The position numbers were made by a program, and so were the translations under genes. Shown piece after piece: positions 10,656 through 18,595 of a DNA stretch of 36,861 bases. The notes below the pieces were generated by a model. That model was not told the DNA's origin. It ran no database searches and worked only from the letters and a program-made list of their open reading frames with translations. The stretch's first letter is position 1, and each line of letters starts with the position of its first letter. Origin of the DNA: Gammaproteobacteria bacterium (GTDB lineage: Bacteria > Pseudomonadota > Gammaproteobacteria > Pseudomonadales > Azotimanducaceae); NCBI GenBank assembly GCA_009837725.1, contig VXSY01000211.1, positions 1 through 36,861 of the forward strand, given 5' to 3'.

Positions 10656-11401
10656 GCCCGGAATGCGCCGTTCGTGAGCACGGGGACCACGTCGCTGCAG
10701 TCGAGTTCCGCAGCGAGTTCCACATCCGTGGCGAAGCCGCGATCGATGATCTCCCGTGCCGACGCACATGACCTCAGGAGTCCCGTCAACTCGCCACCCG
10801 CAGCGGCGAATAGGCGCTCCGCCGCAATCGCCTCCGGCGACTTGGACCCGTTCAGCGACGCGATCACCGCGCCGGCGCCGAGCCAATCCTCAAGCGCAGG
10901 GCGTAGGCTCCCATCGGGCCACTTCTCGCCGCAGGGAATGACCGCAATGCGGGCCCCGGAACCTGCCGCTGCGCGTGCCACTGCTGTCGCGTTGCGCAGA
11001 CACGCGGCGACTATCCGCGCTCCTTGAGCCGCGAGCGAAATCGTCGCGCCGTTCGGTGAAGGCAATACGAGGCGCGTCCCCGCGGGAATCTCGAGCAAGG
11101 AGGCGGGCGAGAGCGAATAGCCGTGGCCGCCGCGTGAGGAAGCTAGGAGCGCACCAGACTGGGCCGCGAAATCCGGCGCGGTTTCGTCGCGGAACCTGTA
11201 TGGGATCACCACCGCACCGTTCGCGACTGCGATCGCGACGCATGTCGTAAAGGAGAGCACGTCCACGACGACCACGACATCGCTTGTCGGTGCCAATGCC
11301 TCAATGCCTGCCAATCCCCACTCGCACCGCACGTCGAAGCCCGCCTGGAGGTGGGCCGGCACGATGCCGGCAGCGCGATGGGTTTTCTGGTCCTCACTCA
11401 T
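10652..11401 (-). CDS. 2-phosphosulfolactate phosphatase family protein (ComB-like)
   Basis: The protein has 249 residues, typical of the family. ComB hydrolyses 2-phosphosulfolactate to sulfolactate in methanogen coenzyme M synthesis. Bacterial relatives usually lack that pathway, so the true substrate here is unknown. Recognisable parts are EWGLAGIEAL, VVVVVDVLSFTTCVAIAVANGA (read in two pieces), LVLPSPNGATIS, ARIVAACLRNATAVA and VIPCGEKW. I chose the ATG at 11401 because the family's conserved sequence starts shortly after it and the longer upstream frame overlaps the next gene. It lies 52 nt downstream of the tyrosine-phosphatase-like gene on the same strand, so the two may share a transcript. 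A degraded second copy of part of this gene lies at 10268-10316. Confidence 0.8.
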   Translation of the reverse strand: MSEDQKTHRAAGIVPAHLQAGFDVRCEWGLAGIEALAPTSDVVVVVDVLSFTTCVAIAVANGAVVIPYRFRDETAPDFAAQSGALLASSRGGHGYSLSPASLLEIPAGTRLVLPSPNGATISLAAQGARIVAACLRNATAVARAAAGSGARIAVIPCGEKWPDGSLRPALEDWLGAGAVIASLNGSKSPEAIAAERLFAAAGGELTGLLRSCASAREIIDRGFATDVELAAELDCSDVVPVLTNGAFRA

Positions 11402-11453
11402 CGAACCACCGCCCCGCCAGCTCCTGTCAGCATGGTTCCTCGTTAGCAACCCT

Positions 11454-12008
11454 CTATACGTGCAACGTCGTAAAGCGTTGCAGTTGGTAGCCGGCCGCTC
11501 TTTGGCCTTGGAGGCGAGGGGCGACGTAATTTGGGTCGGCTTCCCAACTCGCGGGGCCCATCGCTTCGCGTGCCTTGGTGAGTTCGCCATCAAGCCCAAG
11601 GATCGAGTCCGCCAGTGCCAAGATGCGGCGGTTTGGCCATGCGTAGGGAGATGCCTCGCGGAGAGTCTGGGCAGACTTTCTCGGGTCGCCGGTCTTTAGT
11701 GTGTGCGCGACCAAGGCGACGGCTGTGGACCGGCTGACGCCGGCTAGGCAGTGCACCAGCAACGGGACCTCGCTGTCCCAGGTGTCAAGGAACTTGATCA
11801 GGGCCTCGATGTCCTTGGTCTGGGGGGAAATCTTGCCGGGGCTTGGCTGGACGATGTCGTGTACCGCGCACCGGTGGTGTCGTGCCGGGTCGATTTCCGA
11901 CGGCGTTCGGGGCTGCGCTTCGGGATGGATGACCGAGACGAGGTCGCGAACGCCGAAGTTCCGTACAAGGTCGGGCATGTCCGCCAGGCTAGAAATGACG
12001 ATGGGCAC
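11454..12008 (-). CDS. Tyrosine/dual-specificity phosphatase-like protein
   Basis: The protein has 184 residues from a GTG at 12008. CGGAG sits 5 nt before this GTG, whereas the longer open frame to 12104 would run into the tRNA-Ser gene. The active-site loop HCLAGVSRSTA fits the C-x5-R(S/T) signature of cysteine-based phosphatases (Cys nucleophile, Arg phosphate binder). An upstream HD in AVHDIVQPSP could supply the general-acid Asp. The protein is soluble, with no signal peptide. Bacterial members of this group are usually annotated only as protein-tyrosine-phosphatase family, and the substrate is not predictable. It is encoded between tRNA-Ser and the ComB-like gene on the same strand. Confidence 0.78.
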   Translation of the reverse strand: MPIVISSLADMPDLVRNFGVRDLVSVIHPEAQPRTPSEIDPARHHRCAVHDIVQPSPGKISPQTKDIEALIKFLDTWDSEVPLLVHCLAGVSRSTAVALVAHTLKTGDPRKSAQTLREASPYAWPNRRILALADSILGLDGELTKAREAMGPASWEADPNYVAPRLQGQRAAGYQLQRFTTLHV

Positions 12009-12059
12009 GTGTGCTCCGGGAGGCTGCGCGGGTCGGAAAAGGGGTGGGTTCGGCTCCTG

Positions 12060-12150
12060 TGGCGGAGAGGCAGGGATTCGAACCCTGGGTGCCCGTGAGG
12101 ACACACCTGATTTCGAGTCAGGCCCATTCGACCAGCTCTGGCACCTCTCC
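12060..12150 (-). tRNA. tRNA-Ser (anticodon CGA)
   Basis: The 5' acceptor strand GGAGAGG pairs with CCTCTCC, followed by discriminator G and an encoded CCA. The anticodon arm CCTGA-CTCGAAA-TCAGG gives anticodon CGA, reading UCG. A long variable arm (about GTGTCCTCACGGGCACC) and a T-arm with GGTTCGAATCC confirm a class II serine tRNA. Its length is 91 nt including CCA. Confidence 0.96.
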
Positions 12151-12232
12151 GGGGCGCGATTCTAGCCGATAGCTCGCGTTTGTCGGGACGGGATGGTCGG
12201 AAGCGTGCCTGCTAGGAGTTCCGGCCCGCCGA

Positions 12233-12427
12233 GGACGCCGAGTCGCCGACGGGCGAGGAACTGACACTCGGTCCACCTCCGCAACAGCCCTTTTGGGACG
12301 AGGGCGTCTCGCCCTCGAAGCGCGCCGCAGGGCGCGTCCATGCGCAAGTGCATTCCTCAAGAGCTGCGCGCCTGTCGGCGCGTGCGAGGGCGGGACGCCC
12401 TCGCCCCAAGGGCCTTCGCTTCGAGTC
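12233..12427. repeat. Composite palindromic intergenic element, copy 1
   Basis: The lead motif GGACGCCGAGTCGC is at 12233 with GGAACTGA at 12257. Hairpins follow in mirrored order: HP1 12299-12317 (arms CGAGGGCG/CGCCCTCG, loop TCT), HP2 12321-12336 (CGCGCC/GGCGCG), a 30-nt gap, HP2' 12367-12382 and HP1' 12385-12403 (same arms as HP1, loop GGA). It ends with CTTCGCTTCGAGTC at 12414-12427, which recurs after the copy near 31093. It fills most of the gap between the tRNA and zur. No protein coding is credible here. Confidence 0.8.
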
Positions 12428-12462
12428 TAGTCCTGCAAACCTCGCCTTCGCGCGAGGAGTGG

Positions 12463-12930
12463 TCAGCTTTGTTCGGCGCAAGTGCCGCAGAGGCCCGTGA
12501 CTTCAACGACGGTGCTGTTTGGGCGGAAGCCGCGCTCGTTTGCGATCTTGGCCAATAGCGTCTCGAGACCGGTCGATTCCACTTCGTCCACCTGGCCGCA
12601 GGAAGAGCAGAGGAGGAACTGGCTTTCGTGGGTGTGGGCGGGGTGGTCGCAGGGCATGTAGGTGTGGGCGGACTGGAGGCGGTGGACGAGGCCCACGCGC
12701 ATGAGGAAGTCGAGATGGCGGTACACGGTGAGGGGCGCGATCTTGCGCTTCTGGCGCTCCTCCAACAGGCCAATGAGTTCATAGGCGGAAAGAGGGCGGT
12801 CGTGGGCCAGCATTTCGGCATAGACGGCGAGGCGAGCTGGCGTTAGTCGCTCGCCTCTCTCTGCGCAACGGCTCTCGGCAAGCATTTGCCACTTCGCCGC
12901 TAGCGGTGCGCAGGGAAACGACCTAGCCAA
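12463..12930 (-). CDS. zur: Zinc uptake regulator Zur (Fur family)
   Basis: The protein has 155 residues from a TTG at 12930 (a GAGG lies 10 nt upstream). An alternative ATG at 12885 would remove 15 residues. It aligns well by eye with E. coli Zur: RLTPARLAVY, the winged-helix piece APLTVYRHLDFLMRVGLVHRL, then AHTYMPCDHPAHTHES, LLCSSCGQVDEVES and the C-terminal GLCGTC. The two CxxC pairs form the structural zinc site of Fur proteins, and the His/Cys set of the hinge suits the regulatory zinc site. It represses zinc-uptake genes when zinc is replete. It lies 37 nt after the MerC-domain gene and probably shares its transcript, which starts behind a Zur-box-like palindrome, implying autoregulation. 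Confidence 0.9.
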   Translation of the reverse strand: MARSFPCAPLAAKWQMLAESRCAERGERLTPARLAVYAEMLAHDRPLSAYELIGLLEERQKRKIAPLTVYRHLDFLMRVGLVHRLQSAHTYMPCDHPAHTHESQFLLCSSCGQVDEVESTGLETLLAKIANERGFRPNSTVVEVTGLCGTCAEQS

Positions 12931-12967
12931 CTCGAATCATCCTCGGAAGTCCCCGATCCACTTCCGG

Positions 12968-13534
12968 TTACTCCGGGCACCGACAGTCGAGGCACTCGCT
13001 CGACTCCATCGGTGCGCTGGGAACGCTTCGACCCCCACACCTTCGCAGCCAGTGCCAGATGTGCGCCGAGATCAGGAGTGTGCCGCCGAAGATCGTAACC
13101 GGTTCCTCGTACGCGGAGAGCGGCTCTGCGAATGCGGCCAGCGACAACAGTGCGAGGCCAGCGAAAACGACGCTGAAGAACAACCGGTTGCCGGTCACCG
13201 ACCGGGCCTGCCAAACCACGCGGAGGCTCACGGGAACGGCGGCAAGGACCAGGAGCTTGTGCACGAGCTCGCTCTGGGCCGCCTGGGCGACCATGGGCAT
13301 GAAGGCCACGAGCACGGGCAAGGCAACGCAGTGGAGCACGCAGAGCATCGAGAGCCCCGCTGCGTACAAATCCGGGCGCCCTGCCGCGCTCCAGCGGACG
13401 CTCTCGGCGTCAGGCGGATGCATGGCAATCGCACCGGAACGGTCCCGTGCTGCGCCACGATGGCCGAGCAGCGCCCTACCGTGCCCTTCCGCCAAGACCG
13501 GCGATTGGATGACCGGCTTTGATTCCAGCGCCAC
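12968..13534 (-). CDS. MerC-domain inner-membrane protein
   Basis: The protein has 188 residues from a GTG at 13534, chosen because AGGAG stands 6 nt upstream. The first about 55 residues are soluble with several His. Four membrane segments follow, at roughly 56-80, 90-110, 118-138 and 145-165. The first contains MLCVLHCVALPVL, the Cys-containing TM1 motif of MerC. The tail is Cys-rich (SSECLDCRCPE). MerC proteins carry Hg(II) in mer operons. Stand-alone versions next to a Fur/Zur regulator more plausibly deal with zinc or another soft metal, and no other mer gene is present. It is first gene of a two-gene unit with zur. Confidence 0.8.
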   Translation of the reverse strand: MALESKPVIQSPVLAEGHGRALLGHRGAARDRSGAIAMHPPDAESVRWSAAGRPDLYAAGLSMLCVLHCVALPVLVAFMPMVAQAAQSELVHKLLVLAAVPVSLRVVWQARSVTGNRLFFSVVFAGLALLSLAAFAEPLSAYEEPVTIFGGTLLISAHIWHWLRRCGGRSVPSAPMESSECLDCRCPE

Positions 13535-13555
13535 GTAGCGCTCCTCTCGGGTGAA

Positions 13556-13574
13556 AACGTTACGTTATAACGTT
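13556..13574. promoter_or_regulatory. Predicted Zur box before the merC-like/zur unit
   Basis: The sequence AACGTTACGTTATAACGTT has 7-bp inverted arms (AACGTTA/TAACGTT) around 5 nt. Its core GTTACGTTATAAC agrees at 10 of the 12 fixed positions with the gammaproteobacterial Zur consensus GTTATANTATAAC. It ends 22 bp before the GTG of the MerC-domain gene, and TATAAC within it could serve as a -10 box on the minus strand, so bound Zur would block transcription. Confidence 0.7.
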
Positions 13575-13691
13575 CTCGGCAAGCCCGCAACTGACCGTGG
13601 ACTTGGCCAGGGTCACATTTTGACGATCCTTCTGCGGGCCGCTCGCAAGTGCGAAAGCAGCATCGGGGCCACGTGCCCCCTTGGGCACAAT

Positions 13692-13710
13692 GGAGGGCGA
13701 GACGCCCTCC
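13692..13710. repeat. Solo HP1-type hairpin repeat
   Basis: This is a perfect hairpin, GGAGGGCG-AGA-CGCCCTCC, in the gap between bamC and the merC-like gene, 38 nt after the bamC stop. Its arms match the outer hairpins of the composite elements. It could double as a transcription stop for bamC, but there is no T-run. Confidence 0.65.
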
Positions 13711-13747
13711 CTCGGGAGAAAGTTGAGACACCACCCGGACCTGTCCG

Positions 13748-14890
13748 TCAGGCGGCGTATTCCCGCAGCACGGCGAGGACGCGTTCGCTGAGTTCCACCG
13801 CCACGGGTGCGCCTTCGAGGCTGAGCACGTTGACCACGTAGCCGTCGTCGCCGGGGGTGATGCGGATGCGCACGGGGCGAGCGCGTTGCGATCTGCCGCG
13901 CAAGAGGCGAGCGACACCGACGCCCGCCGGCTCCACCATGGCCTCGATCAGGGCGGCGTCGCGATCTTCGCGGAGCACGTCGACGTCGGCGCGGCTCAAG
14001 GCCTGGCTCACGGTGGCCCAGGCGCGGTCAAAATCGACATTCAGGCGGAGGACGGGATGGCCGGCCTCATCGCGCTCCACTCGCGCCTTGCTCTCGGTTG
14101 CCACGTCGCGGCCCACCATGGAGACGGTTTCGCTAGCGACGCCAGCGGCGTAGTAGCTGCCGAACTCGCCCAGGATCGACTCTTCGGCGCTCGGAATGGC
14201 GGAGGCTTCGGGGAGCGCGTCCTGCGGCTGCATCAAGGCGTCGTTCTCGTGGCGCAGGTGGATCTCGGTGGAACCCCGTCGGATGCCCTGTTCTACGCGG
14301 AAGCGCACGCGGTCTCGGCCATCGGTGATGTCCTCGTCCTCCCTCGCCGTGCGCAGCGCCGAGCGGATGATGTCCTCGGAATCGCTGCCGGCAATGTCGA
14401 GCCAGCCGCCGTCGATCACACCTTGAGGCGGGTCTTCGCCGGCGATGGCGACGCTGGCGTCGGTGAGGAACTGCTTGACCACGGGCCAGACCAGCTCCGG
14501 CGGGTCCGCCACCACCACCCAACGACGCTCGCCCAAGCGCTGAATCTTGACGGCGTCCCGATCTTCGCGGCCGACGAAGATCTCCGGACGCGGGGCTTGG
14601 CCGGGGTAAACCCGCGCCAAAGGGTGGTCGTCGATTTCGGGAATCGGCCAAGTGTCTTCGATGGTTACGCCGACGAGGTCCGTCGGCACCTCAAGCGTGC
14701 CACCGGGCTCGGCGTTGAGGTAGGGGTAGGGCGAGCGTTCCTCGCTGGTCCACCAGCCACATCCCGCTACAAGTGCAGTTGCCGCGCCGGCGCTCAGTGC
14801 CCGCCCTAGGAGCCTGCGCCATAGAAATCGGCCCTGGCTCCTAGCCGGAGGGTGAGCCAAGAACACGCCATCGCATCGGAGTTCTGTCAC
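13748..14890 (-). CDS. bamC: Outer membrane assembly lipoprotein BamC (NlpB)
   Basis: The protein has 380 residues and is a lipoprotein of the BAM complex that inserts beta-barrel proteins into the outer membrane. The GTG start at 14890 overlaps the dapA stop (GTGA), so the two genes are translationally coupled, as in E. coli. The signal region RRLLGRALSAGAATALVAGC ends in a lipobox with Cys at about residue 44, so the n-region is long. A later GTG or TTG about 8-10 codons in is possible. An unstructured N-terminal strip rich in Pro follows, then two helix-grip domains (about 110-230 and 255-375). Examples of conserved pieces are RRWVVVADPPELVWPVVKQF and VLRLNVDFDRAWATVSQAL. The identification rests on domain layout plus the dapA context. 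Confidence 0.85.
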   Translation of the reverse strand: MTELRCDGVFLAHPPARSQGRFLWRRLLGRALSAGAATALVAGCGWWTSEERSPYPYLNAEPGGTLEVPTDLVGVTIEDTWPIPEIDDHPLARVYPGQAPRPEIFVGREDRDAVKIQRLGERRWVVVADPPELVWPVVKQFLTDASVAIAGEDPPQGVIDGGWLDIAGSDSEDIIRSALRTAREDEDITDGRDRVRFRVEQGIRRGSTEIHLRHENDALMQPQDALPEASAIPSAEESILGEFGSYYAAGVASETVSMVGRDVATESKARVERDEAGHPVLRLNVDFDRAWATVSQALSRADVDVLREDRDAALIEAMVEPAGVGVARLLRGRSQRARPVRIRITPGDDGYVVNVLSLEGAPVAVELSERVLAVLREYAA

Positions 14891-15777
14891 AGTGCGCCAA
14901 TTGCCGAAAGTCGCCGCCCAACTTCGACCTGTGACGCTTGCGTCAGTTCCACGAGCGGCAAGCGGATGCCGGCATCGATCCGCCCCATTGCGGCAAGCGC
15001 CCACTTGGTGGGGATGGGGCTGGTCTCGATGAACAGCACATCGTGGATGGGCTGGAGTTCGGCGTCGATCTTCGCGGCACCTGCCGCATCGCCGTCGAGA
15101 TGCGCCTGGCAGAACCGTGCCATGTGTTCCGGCAGCACGTTGGCGGTCACCGTGATGGTTCCAGCGGCGCCGTGGCCCATCATGGTGAGGGTTTGGGCAT
15201 CCTCGCCGGACAGGAGGACGAAATCGTCGCCAGCTAGGGCGCGGATTTCGGCCACCCGGTCGGCATCGCCGCAGGCTTCCTTGATGGCGACGATGTTGGG
15301 ATGCGGCGCCAGACGAGCCACGGTTTCGGCCTGCATGTCGATGGAAGTGCGCGGCGGCACGTTGTAGAGCACGAGCGGCAGCTCCACGGCGTCGGCGATG
15401 GCCATGAAGTGGCGGTAGAGACCCTCTTGCGGCGGCTTGTTGTAGTAGGGCGTCACGGAGAGGCCGTAGTCCGCCCCAGCTTCCTTGGCGGCGCTCGTGA
15501 GTTCGATGGCTTCGGCGGTGGCGTTGGCACCGACCCCGGCGATCACCGGCACGCGGCCATCCACGCGCTTGATGGTCGCTTCGATGACTTGGTGGTGTTC
15601 CGGGATCGTCAAGGTGGCGGATTCGCCCGTGGTGCCCACCGGCACGATGCCGTGGGTGCCAGACTCGATGTGCCAGTCGATCAGACGATCCAGCGCCCCG
15701 AGATCCACATCGCCCGAGCGCGTCATGGGCGTAATCAGCGCCACGAGGCTGCCGCAGAGGCCCTTCGTCTTGGTCAT
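14887..15777 (-). CDS. dapA: 4-hydroxy-tetrahydrodipicolinate synthase DapA
   Basis: The protein has 296 residues, standard length. It condenses pyruvate with aspartate semialdehyde at the head of the diaminopimelate/lysine branch. It is a TIM-barrel of the class I aldolase type. Key pieces are GSLVALITPM, GTTGESATL (substrate loop), YYNKPPQEGLYRHF (the Tyr of the catalytic triad), PLVLYNVPPRT and IVAIKEACGD, whose Lys forms the Schiff base with pyruvate. The ATG at 15777 gives the usual N-terminus MTKTKGLCGSLVALITP. It is coupled to bamC by a 4-nt overlap and is divergent from trpE across 226 bp. dapA-bamC linkage is characteristic of Gammaproteobacteria. Confidence 0.97.
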   Translation of the reverse strand: MTKTKGLCGSLVALITPMTRSGDVDLGALDRLIDWHIESGTHGIVPVGTTGESATLTIPEHHQVIEATIKRVDGRVPVIAGVGANATAEAIELTSAAKEAGADYGLSVTPYYNKPPQEGLYRHFMAIADAVELPLVLYNVPPRTSIDMQAETVARLAPHPNIVAIKEACGDADRVAEIRALAGDDFVLLSGEDAQTLTMMGHGAAGTITVTANVLPEHMARFCQAHLDGDAAGAAKIDAELQPIHDVLFIETSPIPTKWALAAMGRIDAGIRLPLVELTQASQVEVGRRLSAIGAL

Positions 15778-16003
15778 GGTCGTTCCAATGCCTGTTGCAG
15801 CCGCATCTTACGGGCACCGCAGCCGATGACAAGCGCACCGCACCGCTCGTTGGCTGTGCTTGGAGGCGGACGTGGCGCGTGTGCTTTGCAAACGCTGCGG
15901 CCACTTTAGCCTTGCGCTGACATCCCGCCAAAGAGGGCACGACCTTGGAAGCGTTTTGCGGCAAACTTCCCGCCTTTCACGATCCGCCACACGACCATCG
16001 ACC

Positions 16004-17491
16004 GTGAACCAGCAGGATTTCGACAGCCTTGCGGCGCAAGGGCACACGCACATCCCCGTCGTCCACGAGGCGCTGGCAGATCTCGACACGCCGCTTTCCA
16101 CCTACGTGAAACTGGCGACAGGGCCTTTCTCGTACCTGCTCGAATCCGCCGCGCAAGGCGGTGAGAAGTGGGGGCGGTATTCGATCATCGGGCTGCCCTC
16201 CGACACCATCCTGCGCGTCCACGGCAATCGGCTCACGGTCACGCACCGCGGCACCGTCACGGAAGCCGCCGAAACCGACGATCCGCTCACCTGGATCGAG
16301 AACTACCGCCGTCGTTTCCGCGTGCCAGACCTACCGGGCCTGCCGCGCTTTTTCGGGGGTCTCGTTGGCTATTTCGGCTACGACACCATCCGCTATGTGG
16401 AAAAACGCCTCGCCGGTGGCGCACCGCCCGACGATCTCAACACTCCAGACATCCTGCTCATGCTCTCGACGGACGTGATCATCTTCGACAACGTCTCCGG
16501 ACGCATGAAGCTGGTGGCACTGGCCGAAGCCGGAGAGCCGGGCGCCTTGGCCGCCGCCCGAGAGCAGCTAGAAGCACGCGCCGCCCGGCTGCTGTCGCAC
16601 AAGCCCGAAATCCACACGGCCACCGCCAACCAGCCGGTGGAGGAGAGCGATTTTGCCTCCGGCTTCGGGCGCGAAGGGTTCATGCAGGGCGTCGAGCGAA
16701 TCCGCGAGTACACGCGCGCTGGCGACGTGATGCAGGTGGTGCTGGCGCAGCGCATGTCCATCCCCTTCCTGGCGCAGCCCATCAACCTCTATCGCGCCCT
16801 GCGCAGCCTCAACCCGTCGCCCTACATGTACTTCATGGATCTCGATGATTTCCACATCGTCAGTTCCTCGCCCGAAATCCTCGCCCGGGTCGAAAACGGC
16901 ACCGTCGTCAACCGCCCGCTGGCCGGAACGCGCCGCCGCGGCCACACGGAGGAGGAGGATCTGGCGATGGAGCAAGAGCTCCTCTCCGACCCCAAGGAAC
17001 TCGCCGAACACCTGATGCTCATCGACCTCGGCCGCAACGACGTGGGGCGCGTCGCCAAGATCGGCAGCGTGCAGGTGACGGAGGAGTTCGCGGTGGAGCG
17101 CTACTCCCACGTCATGCACATCTCCTCCAACGTCGTCGGCAATCTGGCCGAAGGCAAGTGCGCCATGGACGTGCTGCGTGCCACATTGCCCGTGGGCACG
17201 CTCTCCGGGGCGCCGAAGATTCGCGCCATGGAGATCATCGACGAACTTGAGCCCGTCAAGCGCGGCATCTACGGCGGCGCCGTCGGCTATCTCTCCTGGA
17301 ACGGCAACATGGACACCGCCATCGCCATTCGCACCGCCATCCTCAAGGACGGCAAGCTCTACATCCACGCCGGCGGCGGGGTGGTGGCGGACTCCATTGC
17401 GCGCCTCGAGTGGAAGGAGAGCATGAACAAGGGCCGTGCCATCTTCCGCGCCGCACGGATGGCGGAGAGCGGCTTCCGCGAACTCGAATGA
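16004..17491 (+). CDS. trpE: Anthranilate synthase component I (TrpE)
   Basis: The protein has 495 residues. It converts chorismate and ammonia (delivered by TrpG) to anthranilate, the first step of tryptophan synthesis. I chose the GTG at 16004 over the longer frame (to 15860) because family members begin close to the following [15 protein letters not shown]. Present are the N-terminal feedback-inhibition region ([22 protein letters not shown] element at the start) and the chorismate-binding core: [75 protein letters not shown] and [23 protein letters not shown]. No trpG, trpD or trpC follows. Instead a cation channel starts after 16 nt. No leader peptide or attenuator was recognised. Confidence 0.97.
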   Translation: MNQQDFDSLAAQGHTHIPVVHEALADLDTPLSTYVKLATGPFSYLLESAAQGGEKWGRYSIIGLPSDTILRVHGNRLTVTHRGTVTEAAETDDPLTWIENYRRRFRVPDLPGLPRFFGGLVGYFGYDTIRYVEKRLAGGAPPDDLNTPDILLMLSTDVIIFDNVSGRMKLVALAEAGEPGALAAAREQLEARAARLLSHKPEIHTATANQPVEESDFASGFGREGFMQGVERIREYTRAGDVMQVVLAQRMSIPFLAQPINLYRALRSLNPSPYMYFMDLDDFHIVSSSPEILARVENGTVVNRPLAGTRRRGHTEEEDLAMEQELLSDPKELAEHLMLIDLGRNDVGRVAKIGSVQVTEEFAVERYSHVMHISSNVVGNLAEGKCAMDVLRATLPVGTLSGAPKIRAMEIIDELEPVKRGIYGGAVGYLSWNGNMDTAIAIRTAILKDGKLYIHAGGGVVADSIARLEWKESMNKGRAIFRAARMAESGFRELE

Positions 17492-17507
17492 GGCGCTGCG
17501 CCCTTCC

Positions 17508-18365
17508 ATGACTGCCGGCAGGGTCACCAAACGGGCACAGCGCATCGTCGCCTCGCCTTGGTTCAACCACGGCATCACCGGCATCATCCTGCTGAACGCG
17601 GCGGTTATTGGCCTCGACACGTGGGATGCCGCCACCGAACGCTTTGGCGATGGCCTGGGCACCGCCAATCAGGTCTTCCTCGGCATTTTCGTGATCGAGG
17701 CGCTCATCAAGATGGCGGCGCACTACCCGCGCATCGAGCGCTATTTCCGCGATGGCTGGAACGTCTTCGACTTCACCATCATCGTCATCAGCCTGCTGCC
17801 GAGCACGGGGGAATTGGCGACGGTGGCGCGCCTGGCGCGGCTGCTGCGGGTGCTGCGGCTGGTGTCCGCCTTGCCGGAACTGCGCCTGATCGTGACCACG
17901 CTGATCCGCTCCATTCCCAGCATGTTCAACGTGATAGCGCTCCTGTCTATCATCTTCTACGTCTATGCGGTGGCCGGCTATCACCTCTTCCACGAGGTGG
18001 ACCCCACGCACTGGCGCAACCTCGGCATCGCGTTGCTGTCGCTGTTCCGCATCGTCACGCTGGAGGACTGGACCGACATCATGTACGCGGCGATGCAGGC
18101 GCACTGGTGGGCCTGGGCGTACTTCGTCAGCTTCGTAGTGATGGGCACCTTCGTGGTCGTGAATCTCTTCATCGCGGTGGTGCTGAACAACCTCGACGAA
18201 GCCAAGCAGGAGCGTCTGGCAGAACTGCGGTCGGAACCTTCCTACAAGGAAATCGTGGCGGAACTGGAGAGGCCGCGAACCACCTTGGCGCGACTCGAAC
18301 AGCGACTGCAGGACGGCGCCAGCGACGAGCAAGCAACGGATCGACAACCGGATGCCCGCGGATGA
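17508..18365 (+). CDS. Bacterial voltage-gated cation channel (NaChBac/BacNav family)
   Basis: The protein has 285 residues, one six-helix subunit of a homotetrameric channel. S4 carries four regularly spaced arginines (VARLARLLRVLRLV, residues about 106-119), the voltage sensor. The pore loop reads RIVTLEDWTD, with the selectivity filter at residues 184-190 (18057-18077). S6 is FVVMGTFVVVNLFIAVVLNN, followed by a cytoplasmic tail likely to form a coiled coil (about 228-272). NaChBac has TLESWAS and NavAb TLESWSM. Here extra Asp residues at the fourth and seventh positions resemble the engineered calcium-selective CavAb filter TLDDWSD. The ATG at 17508 lies 16 nt after trpE and leaves a short N-terminal tail before S1. 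An upstream ATG inside trpE is less likely. Co-transcription with trpE is likely. Confidence 0.92.
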   Translation: MTAGRVTKRAQRIVASPWFNHGITGIILLNAAVIGLDTWDAATERFGDGLGTANQVFLGIFVIEALIKMAAHYPRIERYFRDGWNVFDFTIIVISLLPSTGELATVARLARLLRVLRLVSALPELRLIVTTLIRSIPSMFNVIALLSIIFYVYAVAGYHLFHEVDPTHWRNLGIALLSLFRIVTLEDWTDIMYAAMQAHWWAWAYFVSFVVMGTFVVVNLFIAVVLNNLDEAKQERLAELRSEPSYKEIVAELERPRTTLARLEQRLQDGASDEQATDRQPDARG

Positions 18366-18400
18366 AAGGAGGCCTTGGAGGGAGGGAAAGCCCTTCGGAG

Positions 18401-18583
18401 GGAGGGCGTCTCGCCCTCCACCGCGCCGCAAGGCGCGCGAGCGGCACGCCGCCGATGAAGAAGGGTGAAGAGCGGGCCACGAAGGCCGCCGCCACTGCCA
18501 AGATGACGCGCCTGTCGGCGCGTGTGGAGGGCGGGACGCCCTCCCTCCGGGGGGTGCACGCTTTGGAGGGCGGGACGCCCTCC
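18401..18583. repeat. Composite palindromic intergenic element, copy 2 (extra outer hairpin)
   Basis: HP1 is at 18401-18419 (GGAGGGCG/CGCCCTCC, loop TCT), HP2 18422-18437 (CGCGCC-GCAA-GGCGCG), then a 69-nt gap, HP2' 18507-18522 (CGCGCC-TGTC-GGCGCG), HP1' 18526-18544 (loop GGA) and a second HP1' at 18565-18583. The lead motif GGACGCCGAGTCGC is not visible. The element fills the space between the channel and the amidohydrolase. Its frame is open and joins the downstream gene, but I regard the reading as accidental. Confidence 0.8.
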
Positions 18584-18595
18584 CTCCGGGTTGCT

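Noticed and set aside
11454-12104. Longer start for the phosphatase-like protein
   Set aside because: The extra N-terminus would be translated from the tRNA-Ser gene, while the GTG at 12008 has its own ribosome-binding site.
13748-15964. A 738-residue reading of the bamC frame
   Set aside because: The upstream half is the out-of-frame shadow of dapA. The coupled GTG at 14890 and the lipobox fit bamC.
16568-17668. Antisense open frame across trpE
   Set aside because: It lies wholly opposite conserved trpE sequence and shows no domain or export signal.
18401-18583. CRISPR array
   Set aside because: The repeats are short palindromes in mirrored order with unequal spacing and no uniform spacers, and there are no cas genes nearby.
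17558-18595. N-terminal extension of the amidohydrolase through the channel gene and repeat element
   Set aside because: The frame is open by chance. The signal peptide begins only after the GTG at 18596.
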